A DNA stretch of 64,000 nucleotides from Ralstonia mannitolilytica (GTDB lineage Bacteria > Pseudomonadota > Gammaproteobacteria > Burkholderiales > Burkholderiaceae), in the NCBI RefSeq assembly GCF_905397375.1, contig NZ_CAJPVG010000002.1, positions 124,001 through 188,000 on the forward strand. Reading direction: 5' to 3'. Position numbers and translations under genes: made by a program. The number at the start of each line of letters is the position of its first letter. Position 1 is the stretch's first letter. Below the pieces are notes generated by a model. The model saw nothing but the letters and a program-made list of their open reading frames with translations, had not been told where the DNA came from and ran no database searches. Positions 15,857 to 25,221 of this stretch are shown piece by piece.

Positions 15857-16314
15857 AGCCCCGCCTCGCGCAGACGCGCATCGATGCTGGCCAGCGTCAG
15901 CGTCTGCGCAAACAGCTTCGCCAGCGACTGACTCGCGTATTGCGGGACGTCGTCTGCGCTGGCCCACCGGTAGGCGTCCATTTCGGGAATCAGCTTGCCG
16001 GTGCGGTAGCTGTTGAACATCGAGGTGCACGTCAGCGAATCGAGCGCGACGTCGGCGCGGCGCAGGCGCGTGGCGAAGAGGTGAAGCTCCTTGTCGCGCC
16101 GATACGGGAAGCGGCCCAATTCGATGAGCGTGTAGCGATCGAGCACCAGCCCGGTTTCTTCGCGTGTCTCGCGCAAGGCGGTGTCGCGGTGGGCCTCGCC
16201 GGGGTCGGGCGCGCCCTTTGGGATGTCCCAGTGGCGCGTTTCGGTGGCGTGGGCGAGCAGCACTTCGGCGTCTTCGTTGAGCAGCACCAGGCCGCAGGAC
16301 AAGGAAATCGGCAT
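15853..16314 (-). CDS. NUDIX hydrolase
   Basis: A 153-residue protein with an intact Nudix box (GAPDPGEAHRDTALRETREETGL, matching GX5EX7REUXEEXGU). The family hydrolyses nucleoside diphosphates linked to another group; the target is not predictable. The ATG at 16314 was chosen over an in-frame GTG at 16332. It avoids overlap with the upstream permease gene (which ends at 16316) and has GGAG at a workable distance. It is probably the last gene of the fetAB-like operon and converges on the dioxygenase gene with a four-base overlap. Confidence 0.85.
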   Translation of the reverse strand: MPISLSCGLVLLNEDAEVLLAHATETRHWDIPKGAPDPGEAHRDTALRETREETGLVLDRYTLIELGRFPYRRDKELHLFATRLRRADVALDSLTCTSMFNSYRTGKLIPEMDAYRWASADDVPQYASQSLAKLFAQTLTLASIDARLREAGL

Positions 16315-16315
16315 G

Positions 16316-17125
16316 CTATCGGGCCGCTCCACGCTGTGTGATACGGCTGGTCAGCAACTGATGCTGGCGGCTGAACAGCCGGCGATACGCCAGCAGCACG
16401 GCCGCCACGGTCCCCAACCCTGAGGCGGCCGCCAGCAGAAACATGATGACGATCTGGTAGCGCACGGCCTCGAGCGGCGATTGGCCTGCCAGCACCTGGC
16501 CCGTCATCATGCCGGGCAGGCTCACCACGCCCACCACCGTCATCTGGTTGATGATGGGCGTCATCCCGGCGCGTACGGCGGTGCGTGCCGCGTTGCGCGC
16601 CGCCTCCCAGCGCGTGCCGCCCAGCGCAAGCACCGTTTCGACCTGGTCGCGGGTGGCGATCAGCTCGCCCGTCACGCGTTCCAGCGCAAGCCCCACGCCG
16701 GTCAACGTGTTGCCGAGAATCATCCCCATGATCGGGATGGCGTACTGCGGCGCGTACCACGGCTGCGCGTGCAGCACGGCCAGCAGCCCGATCGCGCCGA
16801 TCAGCCAGGCGCTGCCGAGCACCGACAGCGTGCCGTCAAGCCGCAGCCCCGCATACCCGCGCGTGCCGCGGCCGCCCGTCGCGTGGCCCGCAATCAGCGT
16901 CATGGCGGCCACGATGCCGAGCACCACGGCCCAATGCGCATGAGCGAATACCCAGTCGAGCACGAATCCGACCGCCAGCAACTGCACCACGGTCCGCACC
17001 GCGGCCCATGCCAGGCGCCGCTCGAGGCCCAGCCCGAGCGCCACCGAGAGCCCGCCATTCACGAGGATCAGCGTGGCTGCAATCGCCACCTGCCACGCTG
17101 AAAGGCTGAGATACTGGTCGTTCAT
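16316..17125 (-). CDS. fetB: ABC transporter permease, FetB/YbbM family
   Basis: A 269-residue membrane protein with about seven hydrophobic stretches, among them QVAIAATLILVNGGLSVALG and VGVVSLPGMMTGQVLAG. The latter carries the family's SLPGMMTGQ signature. FetB with FetA forms an exporter reported to raise oxidative-stress resistance by removing iron in E. coli. Its ATG overlaps the fetA stop (ATGA at 17122-17125), so the two are translationally coupled. Confidence 0.85.
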   Translation of the reverse strand: MNDQYLSLSAWQVAIAATLILVNGGLSVALGLGLERRLAWAAVRTVVQLLAVGFVLDWVFAHAHWAVVLGIVAAMTLIAGHATGGRGTRGYAGLRLDGTLSVLGSAWLIGAIGLLAVLHAQPWYAPQYAIPIMGMILGNTLTGVGLALERVTGELIATRDQVETVLALGGTRWEAARNAARTAVRAGMTPIINQMTVVGVVSLPGMMTGQVLAGQSPLEAVRYQIVIMFLLAAASGLGTVAAVLLAYRRLFSRQHQLLTSRITQRGAAR

Positions 17126-17799
17126 GATGCCGCTTCCGTGTTCAGGCGGCCTGCCTCGACACGCCAGTGCAGATGCCCGATCCGTGTCGCCTGCGCCGGG
17201 TCGTGCGTGATCCACACCCAGGCGTGCCGTTCGGGCGCGCGTGCAAACCAATGCTGCAGAAGCGCTTCGACCGCACGCGCTGAAGCCGGGTCCAGTGCCG
17301 CGGTCGGTTCATCGAGCAGCAGGACGGTCGGCCCGGTCTGCAGCGTGCGGACCAGCGCAGCGATCTGCGCCTCGCCGCCCGAAAGCTCGCTGGCGGATTT
17401 GTCGAGGAAACCGGCATCGCGCTCGGCCCGCGCCAGCAGGGCGATGGCGGCATCGCGATCGAACCCGCTGCCGTGTCGCCGCACGTGCAGTTGATACGGC
17501 ATGCGCAGGTTGTCCTCCACCGTACCGGGCAGCAGGGCAGGGCGCTGGCGCACATACGCCACGTGGCAACGGTACGCGGGGATGGCCTGTGCGCGGATGG
17601 GCTGGCCGTGCCATGTCACCGCCCCGCCGTCGATCGGGTCGAGCAGTGCCAGCGCTCGCAGCAAGACGCTCTTGCCTGCGCCCGACGGCCCCGTCAGGGC
17701 AATCCGGTCGCCCGGGCGGACGACCAGCGTGGCGGGCTGCAGGAGCGTGGCACCGGTGCGTGTATCGCATCGTTGGAGTTGGGTGGCGGCCAGCATCAT
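17122..17799 (-). CDS. fetA: ABC transporter ATP-binding protein, FetA/YbbL family
   Basis: A 225-residue ATPase. Walker A is GPSGAGKS (about residues 38-45), the Q-loop region is VRQRPALLP, the signature is LSGGEAQI, Walker B is TVLLLDEPT and the switch histidine is in WITHD. The pairing with the downstream YbbM-type permease identifies the system. Two adjacent ATG codons start the frame; the first is listed. A NUDIX gene follows fetB. Confidence 0.86.
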   Translation of the reverse strand: MMLAATQLQRCDTRTGATLLQPATLVVRPGDRIALTGPSGAGKSVLLRALALLDPIDGGAVTWHGQPIRAQAIPAYRCHVAYVRQRPALLPGTVEDNLRMPYQLHVRRHGSGFDRDAAIALLARAERDAGFLDKSASELSGGEAQIAALVRTLQTGPTVLLLDEPTAALDPASARAVEALLQHWFARAPERHAWVWITHDPAQATRIGHLHWRVEAGRLNTEAAS

Positions 17800-18108
17800 G
17801 GAGGACGAGTGTGTTGCGTACGGTACGGCATCAATGCACCGCTTTCATGCATTATGCATATGAGCGGGTGTGGCAAGCCTGCGCCGAAATCCACATCGCG
17901 TATGCGCCCCGCCCCCTGCGGCGACCGCGCCGCCAAGCGCTTGACAGCCGATGCGGACCGATCCCTAGTCCGAAGGTCGGAGGCAACCCGTCTCGCCCCC
18001 GCGGGCTGTCGGACGAATCCGACATCGCATTCAGCCGCCGGCGGCTCGCCATTTTCGCAGGGCGCGCATAGGATCGAAGCATCACTAAAAGAAGCGACGG
18101 AGGGCGCC
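17800..18108. other. Intergenic stretch without a gene
   Basis: About 310 bases between the divergent fetA and the small membrane gene. It must hold both promoters. A short ATGCATTATGCAT symmetric AT-rich patch near 17847-17859 stands out in otherwise GC-rich DNA and is the likeliest fetAB promoter area. Nothing else is recognised. Confidence 0.4.
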
Positions 18109-18486
18109 ATGGAGACCGACAAGATGCAAGTGGCTCACCCATGGTGGCAGCCCGGAGTGTTTGCATCGGCTCCGGCAATTTTCTTGTGGGTTTGCGCTGA
18201 ACTGCCGCCGGACATGCTCGCCGCCATCTTCCACGCGGGCACGTCCGCCGAATCTCTCAAGCATGTTGGAGATACGCTCTTTGTGATCGGCTGGACGGCT
18301 AGCGGTGTGCTCATGTGGCATGGCCGCAGACGCCCGGCGCATGGCACGGGTGCGGCAGCGCAACCGGCAGCGGCCGATACGGTTTCAGCCGGGGAACCCG
18401 TTACGCAGGTCCATCGCCTCTCGGCTCTGCGCCAAAGCATGGCGCGTCGGCTGGAACGCCTGCGTCACCCGATTCCGCTGCACTGA
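18109..18486 (+). CDS. Small hypothetical membrane protein
   Basis: I do not recognise this 125-residue protein. It has two hydrophobic segments, PGVFASAPAIFLWVCAELPP and DTLFVIGWTASGVLMWHG (about residues 15-34 and 55-72), then a polar Ala/Arg-rich tail. The start at 18109 has GGAGG nearby upstream. It is followed closely by a good bidirectional terminator, which supports it being a transcribed gene. An overlapping reverse frame (18135-18440) is the competing reading but looks less protein-like. Confidence 0.5.
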   Translation: METDKMQVAHPWWQPGVFASAPAIFLWVCAELPPDMLAAIFHAGTSAESLKHVGDTLFVIGWTASGVLMWHGRRRPAHGTGAAAQPAAADTVSAGEPVTQVHRLSALRQSMARRLERLRHPIPLH

Positions 18487-18509
18487 CTGACATCGAGCCT
18501 CCCTACGAC

Positions 18510-18538
18510 AAAGGCCGGCATCAGCCGGCCTTTCTTTT
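18510..18538. terminator. Bidirectional intrinsic terminator
   Basis: AAAGGCCGGC (18510-18519) and GCCGGCCTTT (18524-18533) form a 10-bp stem with a four-base loop and T-rich flanks. It separates two convergent genes. Confidence 0.8.
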
Positions 18539-18553
18539 GAGCGTCCGCCAGCC

Positions 18554-19099
18554 TCAGGACGTGCTGCCGGGGATGATGTCGTCGGCGTCCGCGCCGGATG
18601 CCGCGGCTGGCGCGTCGGCGTGCTGCCCTCCGTCGCCGTGCGATTCACGCCACTTCTGATAGCCCCACCACGCGGCACCCGCGACCAGGCCGAGCTTGCC
18701 GAGTTTTCGGGTGGCGCGCCCAATGACGGTGCGCCGCAGCCCTGCATAGGCGAGCGACAGCACCGTGCCGACCAGCGGGTATTCCCGCGCAATGCCCAGC
18801 GTGCGCATCAGGCTGTTGGGTCTGGCCAGCGGGCGAATCAGGCTCGGCAGCAGCGCGCCCAGGCCACCCAGGCTGAACGTGCGGCGGGTGGCGCGGTGCA
18901 GGTCGTTGCGGGCATGCATGTAGTCGTAACGCTCCAGCGCGGCGCGCGTGAGCAGCAACTCCTTGCGCACCGCCAGCGGCAGCCGGGCTTCGACGCCGCG
19001 ACGGGACGGGCGCACGTGGTGCCGCGCGTTTTGCGCTGAGTCGGATTCCGGGTGGGAGGCCGCGCCGGTGGACGGCGATGGTTGGGTCGGATCGGTCAT
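18554..19099 (-). CDS. Hypothetical protein, third gene of a YqjD/YqjE-type operon
   Basis: A 181-residue protein with a disordered polar N-terminus, a basic middle section and one or two weakly hydrophobic segments (YPLVGTVLSLAYAGL and KLGLVAGAAWWGY). It may belong to the DUF3318/YqjK-like proteins often found beside YqjE, but I cannot confirm this. Its ATG (19097-19099) overlaps the stop of the preceding holin-like gene, so it is translated from the same mRNA. A longer upstream frame exists but lies over that gene. Confidence 0.72.
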   Translation of the reverse strand: MTDPTQPSPSTGAASHPESDSAQNARHHVRPSRRGVEARLPLAVRKELLLTRAALERYDYMHARNDLHRATRRTFSLGGLGALLPSLIRPLARPNSLMRTLGIAREYPLVGTVLSLAYAGLRRTVIGRATRKLGKLGLVAGAAWWGYQKWRESHGDGGQHADAPAAASGADADDIIPGSTS

Positions 19100-19473
19100 C
19101 GGCGCAGAATCTCCCGGTCTTTGTCGAGTTCGGCCAAGGTGGCCTCGAACAGCGGGGGCGCGTGGTGCAGGAGCGCGCGCACCTTCCACAGGCACGCCGC
19201 CGCGCCAAGCCCATAGAGCGCGGCCATGATGGCCAGCGACTGCCAGCGGTAGGTATCCCAGCACAGGATGACGACCAGCGCCGTCAGCGTCATGATGCAC
19301 AGCGCGATCAGGCTGACGGCCAGCATGCCGAGAAAGGCCGTGCCGAGCAGCCGTTCTTTTTCTTCAGCCAGTTCGACGCTCGCCAGTTCGAGCCGCGTCT
19401 GCAGCATCGAAACGACCGTGCCGGCCAGTGTCTTCAAGGAAGCAAGCAGCTTTGGACTGGTGTCGTCGGTCAT
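19096..19473 (-). CDS. YqjE/phage-holin-like membrane protein (DUF1469)
   Basis: A 125-residue protein. An amphipathic N-terminal part (LKTLAGTVVSMLQTRLELAS, then VELAEEKERLL) is followed by two adjacent membrane helices, FLGMLAVSLIALCIMTLTAL and SLAIMAALYGLGAAACLW. This is the arrangement of YqjE in the elaB/yqjD-yqjE-yqjK stress operon of enterobacteria. Function is not established. ATG at 19473. Confidence 0.85.
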   Translation of the reverse strand: MTDDTSPKLLASLKTLAGTVVSMLQTRLELASVELAEEKERLLGTAFLGMLAVSLIALCIMTLTALVVILCWDTYRWQSLAIMAALYGLGAAACLWKVRALLHHAPPLFEATLAELDKDREILRR

Positions 19474-19610
19474 GAAGGTGTCGGGAGAAGTGCGGGCGGA
19501 TGGTGCTGCTGCCAGCGCAGCACGCCCCATGCCCGGGATGGAGCCCCAGAATGCGACTGGCCGATGGCGCGATCCAGCGGCGCGCCATCGGCCAGACAGG
19601 GTGCAGCGGA

Positions 19611-19937
19611 TTACTTGCGATTGAGCAGCAGGCCGATCAGCAGGCCTACGCCGGCAGCGACCCCCACCGCCTGCCACGGGTGGTCATGGACGTAGTCGTC
19701 GGTGGCGCGCGCGGCGGCCTTGCTCTTGGTGACCACGGCATCCTGCAGGTCTTGCGCCTTTTCCTTGGCCTGGCGCAGCAGGCCCATGCCGCGCTCGCGC
19801 AGCTCGGCGGCTTTTTCGCCGCTGGTGGAGGCAGCTTGCTTGAGCAGCGCTTCGGCGTCGGACAGTACGGTCTTCACGTCGGTCATCAGTTTCTCCTTAT
19901 TGACGGAATCGGCCAGGTTGGGGGAAGTGTTCGTCAT
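19611..19937 (-). CDS. ElaB/YqjD-type membrane-anchored protein (DUF883)
   Basis: A 108-residue protein with a long amphipathic helix (about residues 10-75) and a C-terminal anchor AVGVAAGVGLLIGLLLNRK preceded by DDYVHDHPWQ, the typical DUF883 ending. E. coli YqjD and ElaB sit in the inner membrane and associate with ribosomes in stationary phase. The ATG at 19937 was preferred over a longer frame. It is the first gene of a leftward three-gene unit. Confidence 0.87.
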   Translation of the reverse strand: MTNTSPNLADSVNKEKLMTDVKTVLSDAEALLKQAASTSGEKAAELRERGMGLLRQAKEKAQDLQDAVVTKSKAAARATDDYVHDHPWQAVGVAAGVGLLIGLLLNRK

Positions 19938-20216
19938 GGTCGGGTCCTTGGTATTGAGGGAGTCGATCGGCAATATGTCGACGCGCATATTCGCTAGGAT
20001 ATGTGTGGGTGTCGCGAAACTTCAAGCGCCCCACTCGCGCACACTGCGGTGGATCAAGCCTTTGGCGATTGTCCGGCAATGTGCGCGCGCCTTCCACCTT
20101 TTCGCCAGCAAATGCCGCGCCTAATGACAAAAAGTGATGTTGTTGTGAATTTATAGTCGTTTTGGTTGGATGGCAATCTGGCTATAGTGGTTCCCAATGT
20201 GTGCATGGAGGACACG

Positions 20217-20855
20217 ATGTCTCTACGTTTGGGCGATATCGCCCCTGATTTCGAGCAGGATTCGAGCGAAGGCCGCATCAAGTTTCACGAGTGGCTGGGC
20301 GACAGCTGGGGCGTGCTGTTTTCACATCCGGCCGACTACACGCCGGTGTGCACCACGGAGCTCGGCCTGACCGCCAAGCTCAAGGACGAATTTGCCAAAC
20401 GCAATGTCAGGGTGATCGCGCTGTCGGTGGATTCTGTGGAGTCTCACAAGGGCTGGATCAACGACATCAACGAGACGCAGAACACCAGCGTCAACTTCCC
20501 GATCATCGCCGATGCGGATCGCAAGGTCTCGCAGCTGTACGACATGATCCACCCGAACGCGAGCGAGACCTTTACGGTGCGCTCGCTGTTCGTGATCGAC
20601 CCGAACAAGAAGGTGCGGCTGATCATCACGTATCCTGCATCGACGGGACGCAACTTCAACGAGGTGCTGCGCGTGATTGACTCGCTGCAGCTGACCGACC
20701 ATCACAGCGTGGCGACGCCGGGCAACTGGCAGGAAGGCGACGACGTCGTCATCGTGCCATCGCTCAAGGACGAAGACGTCATCAAGCAGAAATTTCCGAA
20801 GGGCTACAAGGCGTTGCGCCCGTATCTGCGCCTGACGCCGCAGCCTAACAAGTAA
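20217..20855 (+). CDS. 1-Cys peroxiredoxin (Prx6/LsfA type)
   Basis: A 212-residue thiol peroxidase. The peroxidatic cysteine is C45 in PVCTTE, and the length and C-terminal domain (NWQEGDDVVIVPSL, then GYKALRPYLRLTPQP) fit the Prx6 class rather than AhpC. It reduces peroxides in the cytoplasm. The start at 20217 has GGAGG a few bases upstream. TATAGT (20183-20188) could be the -10 box. A strong terminator follows, so it is probably transcribed alone. Confidence 0.92.
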   Translation: MSLRLGDIAPDFEQDSSEGRIKFHEWLGDSWGVLFSHPADYTPVCTTELGLTAKLKDEFAKRNVRVIALSVDSVESHKGWINDINETQNTSVNFPIIADADRKVSQLYDMIHPNASETFTVRSLFVIDPNKKVRLIITYPASTGRNFNEVLRVIDSLQLTDHHSVATPGNWQEGDDVVIVPSLKDEDVIKQKFPKGYKALRPYLRLTPQPNK

Positions 20856-20879
20856 CCGTCTCCTTGGTAGTGTGATTGC

Positions 20880-20907
20880 CGCCCGGCCTTTGTGCCGGGC
20901 GTTTTTT
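20880..20907 (+). terminator. Intrinsic terminator after the peroxiredoxin gene
   Basis: CGCCCGGC (20880-20887) and GCCGGGCG (20894-20901) form a stem with a six-base loop, followed by TTTTTT. Confidence 0.88.
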
Positions 20908-20944
20908 GCGTTGGGAGCCGGCCCCGAGCTGGTTTCCTGGCAAA

Positions 20945-20981
20945 ACAAAAACCGGCCAGCCCTCGCGGGTCTGGCCGGTTT
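20945..20981 (-). terminator. Intrinsic terminator of the purine permease gene
   Basis: AAACCGGCCAG (20949-20959) pairs with CTGGCCGGTTT (20971-20981). Read leftwards it is followed by a TTTTG-rich tract. It faces the peroxiredoxin terminator, so the two genes are doubly insulated. Confidence 0.82.
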
Positions 20982-21008
20982 GCCTTTGTGAAGAGACGTT
21001 GTGCGCGA

Positions 21009-22400
21009 TCAGATCGCCCAGCCGCCGGCATAGAACGCCGCCAGTGCCACGGCGATGCCGACGGTGCCGATGTTCAGCTTGCGCCATTCGCCGGCCACCA
21101 CGCGGCCGATCACCAGCGTGCAGAAGCCGAGCATGATGCCGGTGACGATGTTGCACGTCAGCACGATGAACACGGCGCAGACCAGGCCCGCCAGCGCGTC
21201 CACCATGTCGTCCATGTGCAGCTTGCTCACGCTCGAGAGCATCAGCAGGCCGACGTACATCAGCGCCGGCGCCGTCGCATACGACGGCACCAGACCCGCC
21301 AGCGGCGAGAAGAACATCACCGCGAGGAACAGCACGCCGACCACCACGGCCGTCAGCCCGGTCTTGCCGCCGGCAGCCACACCGACCGTCGATTCGATGT
21401 ACGCCGCCGCCGGCGCACCGCCGAAGAATGCCGAGAAGATCGAACTGACCGAATCGGCCGTCAGGGCGCGCCCACCGTTGACGATGTGGCCCTTGTCATT
21501 AAGCAGGCCCGCCTGGCCTGCCACGGCGCGGATCGTGCCCGTGGCGTCGAACACGGCGGTCATCACCAGGGCGAGCACGCTCGGCAGCACGGCCGTGGAG
21601 AGCGCACCGCGGATGTCCATCGCGCCGATCAACGAAGCATGGCCGGGCGCACTCAGCGAGGGCAGGGCGAACACCCCCGTGAACTTGACGGCCGGGTCAA
21701 AGACGAGGCCGAGCGCCGAGATGGCGATGATGACGATCAGGATGCCGCCCGGCACGCGGCGGCGCTCCATGCCGAAGATGGCGGCCAGGCCCAGCACCGA
21801 CATCATCACGGGGAAGGCGGTGATGTGGCCGAGTTGGACGGGCAGCCCCGGGCCGGCGTTCTTGATCACCAGCCCCACGTCGTTCGACGCGATCAGCAGC
21901 AGGAACAGCCCGATGCCGATGCCCGTGCCGTGCGCCACGCCCGAGGGCAGGTTGCGCAGGATCCACGAACGCACGCCGGTGGCCGAGATGGCGGTAAAGA
22001 CCACGCCCATCAGGAACACCGCGCCCAGCGCCACTTCCGGCGAGAGCTTCTGCCCCAGCACGAGCCCGAATGCCATGAACGCCGTGAGCGAGATCGCGCA
22101 GCCGATGGCGATCGGCAGCCTGGCCCACAGGCCCATCAGCAGCGACCCGAAGGCGGTGGTCAGGCACACGGCAACGAACACCGCGCTGGTATCGAAGCCG
22201 GCTTTGCCGAGCATGCCCGGCACGACGAAGACGGCATACACCATCGCCATGAACGTTGTGACGCCGGCCACGACCTCGCGCTTCTGGGTGCTGCCGCGTG
22301 CAGAAATCTGGAAAAAGCGATCGATCTGCGCGACGTTGGTCGCGTCAGTCAAGCCGGCGGCGTTGAGTTCCGTCACCGACGGAATGGACTGTTCAGCCAT
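21009..22400 (-). CDS. NCS2-family purine permease (guanine/hypoxanthine or adenine type)
   Basis: A 463-residue polytopic protein with about twelve to fourteen hydrophobic segments. It resembles the AzgA-like subgroup (E. coli GhxP/AdeP): the N-terminal TQKREVVAGVTTFMAMVY, AVFDATGTIRAVAGQAG and SESTVG-like IESTVGVAAGGKTG are typical. It imports a purine base with protons. The ATG at 22400 has AGGAG upstream; upstream codons of the longer open frame are low-complexity and were excluded. It appears to be a single-gene unit. Confidence 0.88.
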   Translation of the reverse strand: MAEQSIPSVTELNAAGLTDATNVAQIDRFFQISARGSTQKREVVAGVTTFMAMVYAVFVVPGMLGKAGFDTSAVFVAVCLTTAFGSLLMGLWARLPIAIGCAISLTAFMAFGLVLGQKLSPEVALGAVFLMGVVFTAISATGVRSWILRNLPSGVAHGTGIGIGLFLLLIASNDVGLVIKNAGPGLPVQLGHITAFPVMMSVLGLAAIFGMERRRVPGGILIVIIAISALGLVFDPAVKFTGVFALPSLSAPGHASLIGAMDIRGALSTAVLPSVLALVMTAVFDATGTIRAVAGQAGLLNDKGHIVNGGRALTADSVSSIFSAFFGGAPAAAYIESTVGVAAGGKTGLTAVVVGVLFLAVMFFSPLAGLVPSYATAPALMYVGLLMLSSVSKLHMDDMVDALAGLVCAVFIVLTCNIVTGIMLGFCTLVIGRVVAGEWRKLNIGTVGIAVALAAFYAGGWAI

Positions 22401-22817
22401 GGTGGGTTGTCTCCTGGCAGGACTCCGCGCGGGTCGATCTCTGTCAACCTGCGTAGGGTGCCCTGTTCTGGTTTTGAATATCGACCCGGGTGCCTGCGTG
22501 CGCGCGCGGACATTCTCCAGACCGTTGTCTCGCGATGGGTTGAGTCGCGTCGCGCTGCGATCTGCGTGTGGACCGCGCGCACGTTTTATCGGTGTGAGGG
22601 ACGTGCCTGCCGAACGATCCGCTGGCACTTGGAGCGAAGCATAGACGCGTGCCAGCGGCGGTTTCATGTAGCCGCGCGTATCCCGATCATTTGCGAATGT
22701 GTATATCGCGGGAGAGGAGAACCACGGTGCCCAGGACGGGCGAGACATGCCCCAAGGCGGTATGGCGGGTGGTGCACAAGTGTGCATCACCCCGCGAGAA
22801 ATGCAAAGCGCGTGAAA
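22401..22817. other. Intergenic stretch between purine permease and gcdH
   Basis: About 415 bases with no convincing gene on either strand. Its right part contains the long hairpin listed separately; the left part must contain the permease promoter. No purine or xanthine riboswitch motif could be recognised by eye. Confidence 0.4.
22765..22795. repeat. Long inverted repeat downstream of gcdH
   Basis: GCGGGTGGTGCACA and TGTGCATCACCCCGC flank AG. The inner TGCACA/TGTGCA part is perfect and the outer part has one bulge and one wobble. It lies 22 bases beyond the gcdH stop but has no T-tract in either direction. Confidence 0.55.
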
Positions 22818-24011
<1,194 letters not shown>

Positions 24012-24035
24012 GGCGGTAGTCTCCGAGTCATGTGT

Positions 24036-24054
24036 TGTTCCGATATGCGGAACA
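24036..24054. promoter_or_regulatory. Inverted repeat in the gcdH/IclR divergent promoter
   Basis: TGTTCCG, a five-base spacer ATATG, then CGGAACA form a perfect 7+7 inverted repeat between the two divergent starts. TTTCGAAA follows at 24058-24065 and TATGAT (24074-24079) could be the -10 of the regulator gene. The layout suits an IclR-type operator acting on both genes. Confidence 0.65.
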
Positions 24055-24115
24055 CAGTTTCGAAATTCAGGGCTATGATAGCGCAACCGAAGACGATTTC
24101 CAGGCCTTTCTCCGA

Positions 24116-24943
24116 ATGAGCACGACGCGCCTCCCCGACCCTGATTCCGAATTCGAGACCAGGCGCGAAGCCGATCCGAACTTTGTCACCGCACTCGCCC
24201 GCGGGCTGGAACTGCTGCGGGCTTTCCGCCCTGGCGACACGCTGCTCGGCAACCAGGAGTTCGTGCGCCGCACGGGTTTTCCGAAGGCCACGGTAAGCCG
24301 GTTGGCGGGCACGCTCGTCTCGCTCGGCTATCTTCGCTATGACGAGACGCTCGGCAAGTACGGGCTGGACGCCGGCGTCCTCGCGCTGGGCTTTGCCTAT
24401 CTTGCGTCCAGCGACGTGATTCAACTCGCGCGTCCGCACATGAGCGCATTTGCGCACAAGCACGGCGTGTCGATTTCGCTCGGCAAGCGCGACCGGCTGG
24501 ACATGGTCTATCTGGAAACCATCCGCCACGACAGCCCATCGATGAGCGGTTCGGCAGGCTTGGGCGTGGGTTCACGGCTGTCGCTGCTGTCGAGTTCGAT
24601 GGGACGGGCGTATCTGGCTTCGTTGCCCGCCGCGCGGCGTGAGCGCTTGTACGAAGCGTTGCGCACGCAGCAGCCCGCGCAATGGGCGGCAGAAGGTGCC
24701 GCCGCAGACGATGCAGTCAAAGCCGGCGTACGCAACGGCTACGCCGTATCGCTGCGCGACTGGCATCCCGCCATCCACGCATGCGCAGTCGCGTTCTTCG
24801 CGCCCAGCCAGCGCGAGCCGTATGTCGTGAGTTGCAGCGCGCCATACACGTCTGCCGATGCAGAGCGCATCCGCGACGAACTGGCCCCCGCGCTACGCGA
24901 GTTCGCGGCAAGGCTAGGGCAAGTGGTCGAGCCCGCCGCGTAG
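24116..24943 (+). CDS. IclR-family regulator next to gcdH (GcdR-like)
   Basis: A 275-residue IclR protein. A winged helix-turn-helix (VTALARGLELLRAF, then RRTGFPKATVSRLAGTLVSLGYL, about residues 20-80) precedes an effector-binding domain starting near HMSAFAHKHGVSI. The divergent position against gcdH points to control of glutarate or glutaryl-CoA use. The ATG at 24116 leaves the inverted repeat outside the gene; an upstream frame from 24032 would overlap it. Confidence 0.85.
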   Translation: MSTTRLPDPDSEFETRREADPNFVTALARGLELLRAFRPGDTLLGNQEFVRRTGFPKATVSRLAGTLVSLGYLRYDETLGKYGLDAGVLALGFAYLASSDVIQLARPHMSAFAHKHGVSISLGKRDRLDMVYLETIRHDSPSMSGSAGLGVGSRLSLLSSSMGRAYLASLPAARRERLYEALRTQQPAQWAAEGAAADDAVKAGVRNGYAVSLRDWHPAIHACAVAFFAPSQREPYVVSCSAPYTSADAERIRDELAPALREFAARLGQVVEPAA

Positions 24944-25030
24944 GCCGCTCAGAGACCCCCGGAAACTGTTTGCCACCAGCGCTGGCGTCCAGACGGGTTT
25001 GGCCGTGGATGCCGTAGATGGCGCCTTGAG

Positions 25031-25205
25031 TTTCTGTTGCAGAGAGGGAAGGGAAGCTGTCTGGGCGCAGCGTGTTTTTCCGTTCCCCTCTCTGCGGCAT
25101 AAGTCCAAGGAATCCTTCGCCATCTCGGGCGCGCCTTTCTTTGCTTACTTTCTTTTGCAAGACAGGGAAGGTGAGTCAGCCCCGGCAGGGGAGGAAACCA
25201 GAGAT
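25031..25205. repeat. Structured intergenic element between iclR and kynA
   Basis: No gene lies in 24944-25221. An imperfect 17-18 bp inverted repeat begins GCAGAGAGGG (25039) and ends CCCTCTCTGC (25095). To its right, CGCGCCTTTCTTTGCTTACT (near 25130-25150) and a GTGAGTCAGCCCCGGCAGGG block (near 25170-25190) resemble an interspersed intergenic repeat that I recall from Ralstonia and relatives. Only one copy is in the window, so repetition is not shown here. Confidence 0.5.
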
Positions 25206-25221
25206 CGACCAATAGCAAAAG

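Noticed and set aside
22401..22700. Purine-sensing riboswitch in the permease leader
   Set aside because: No conserved purine or xanthine aptamer loop sequences could be found by eye; a covariance-model search would be needed to say more.
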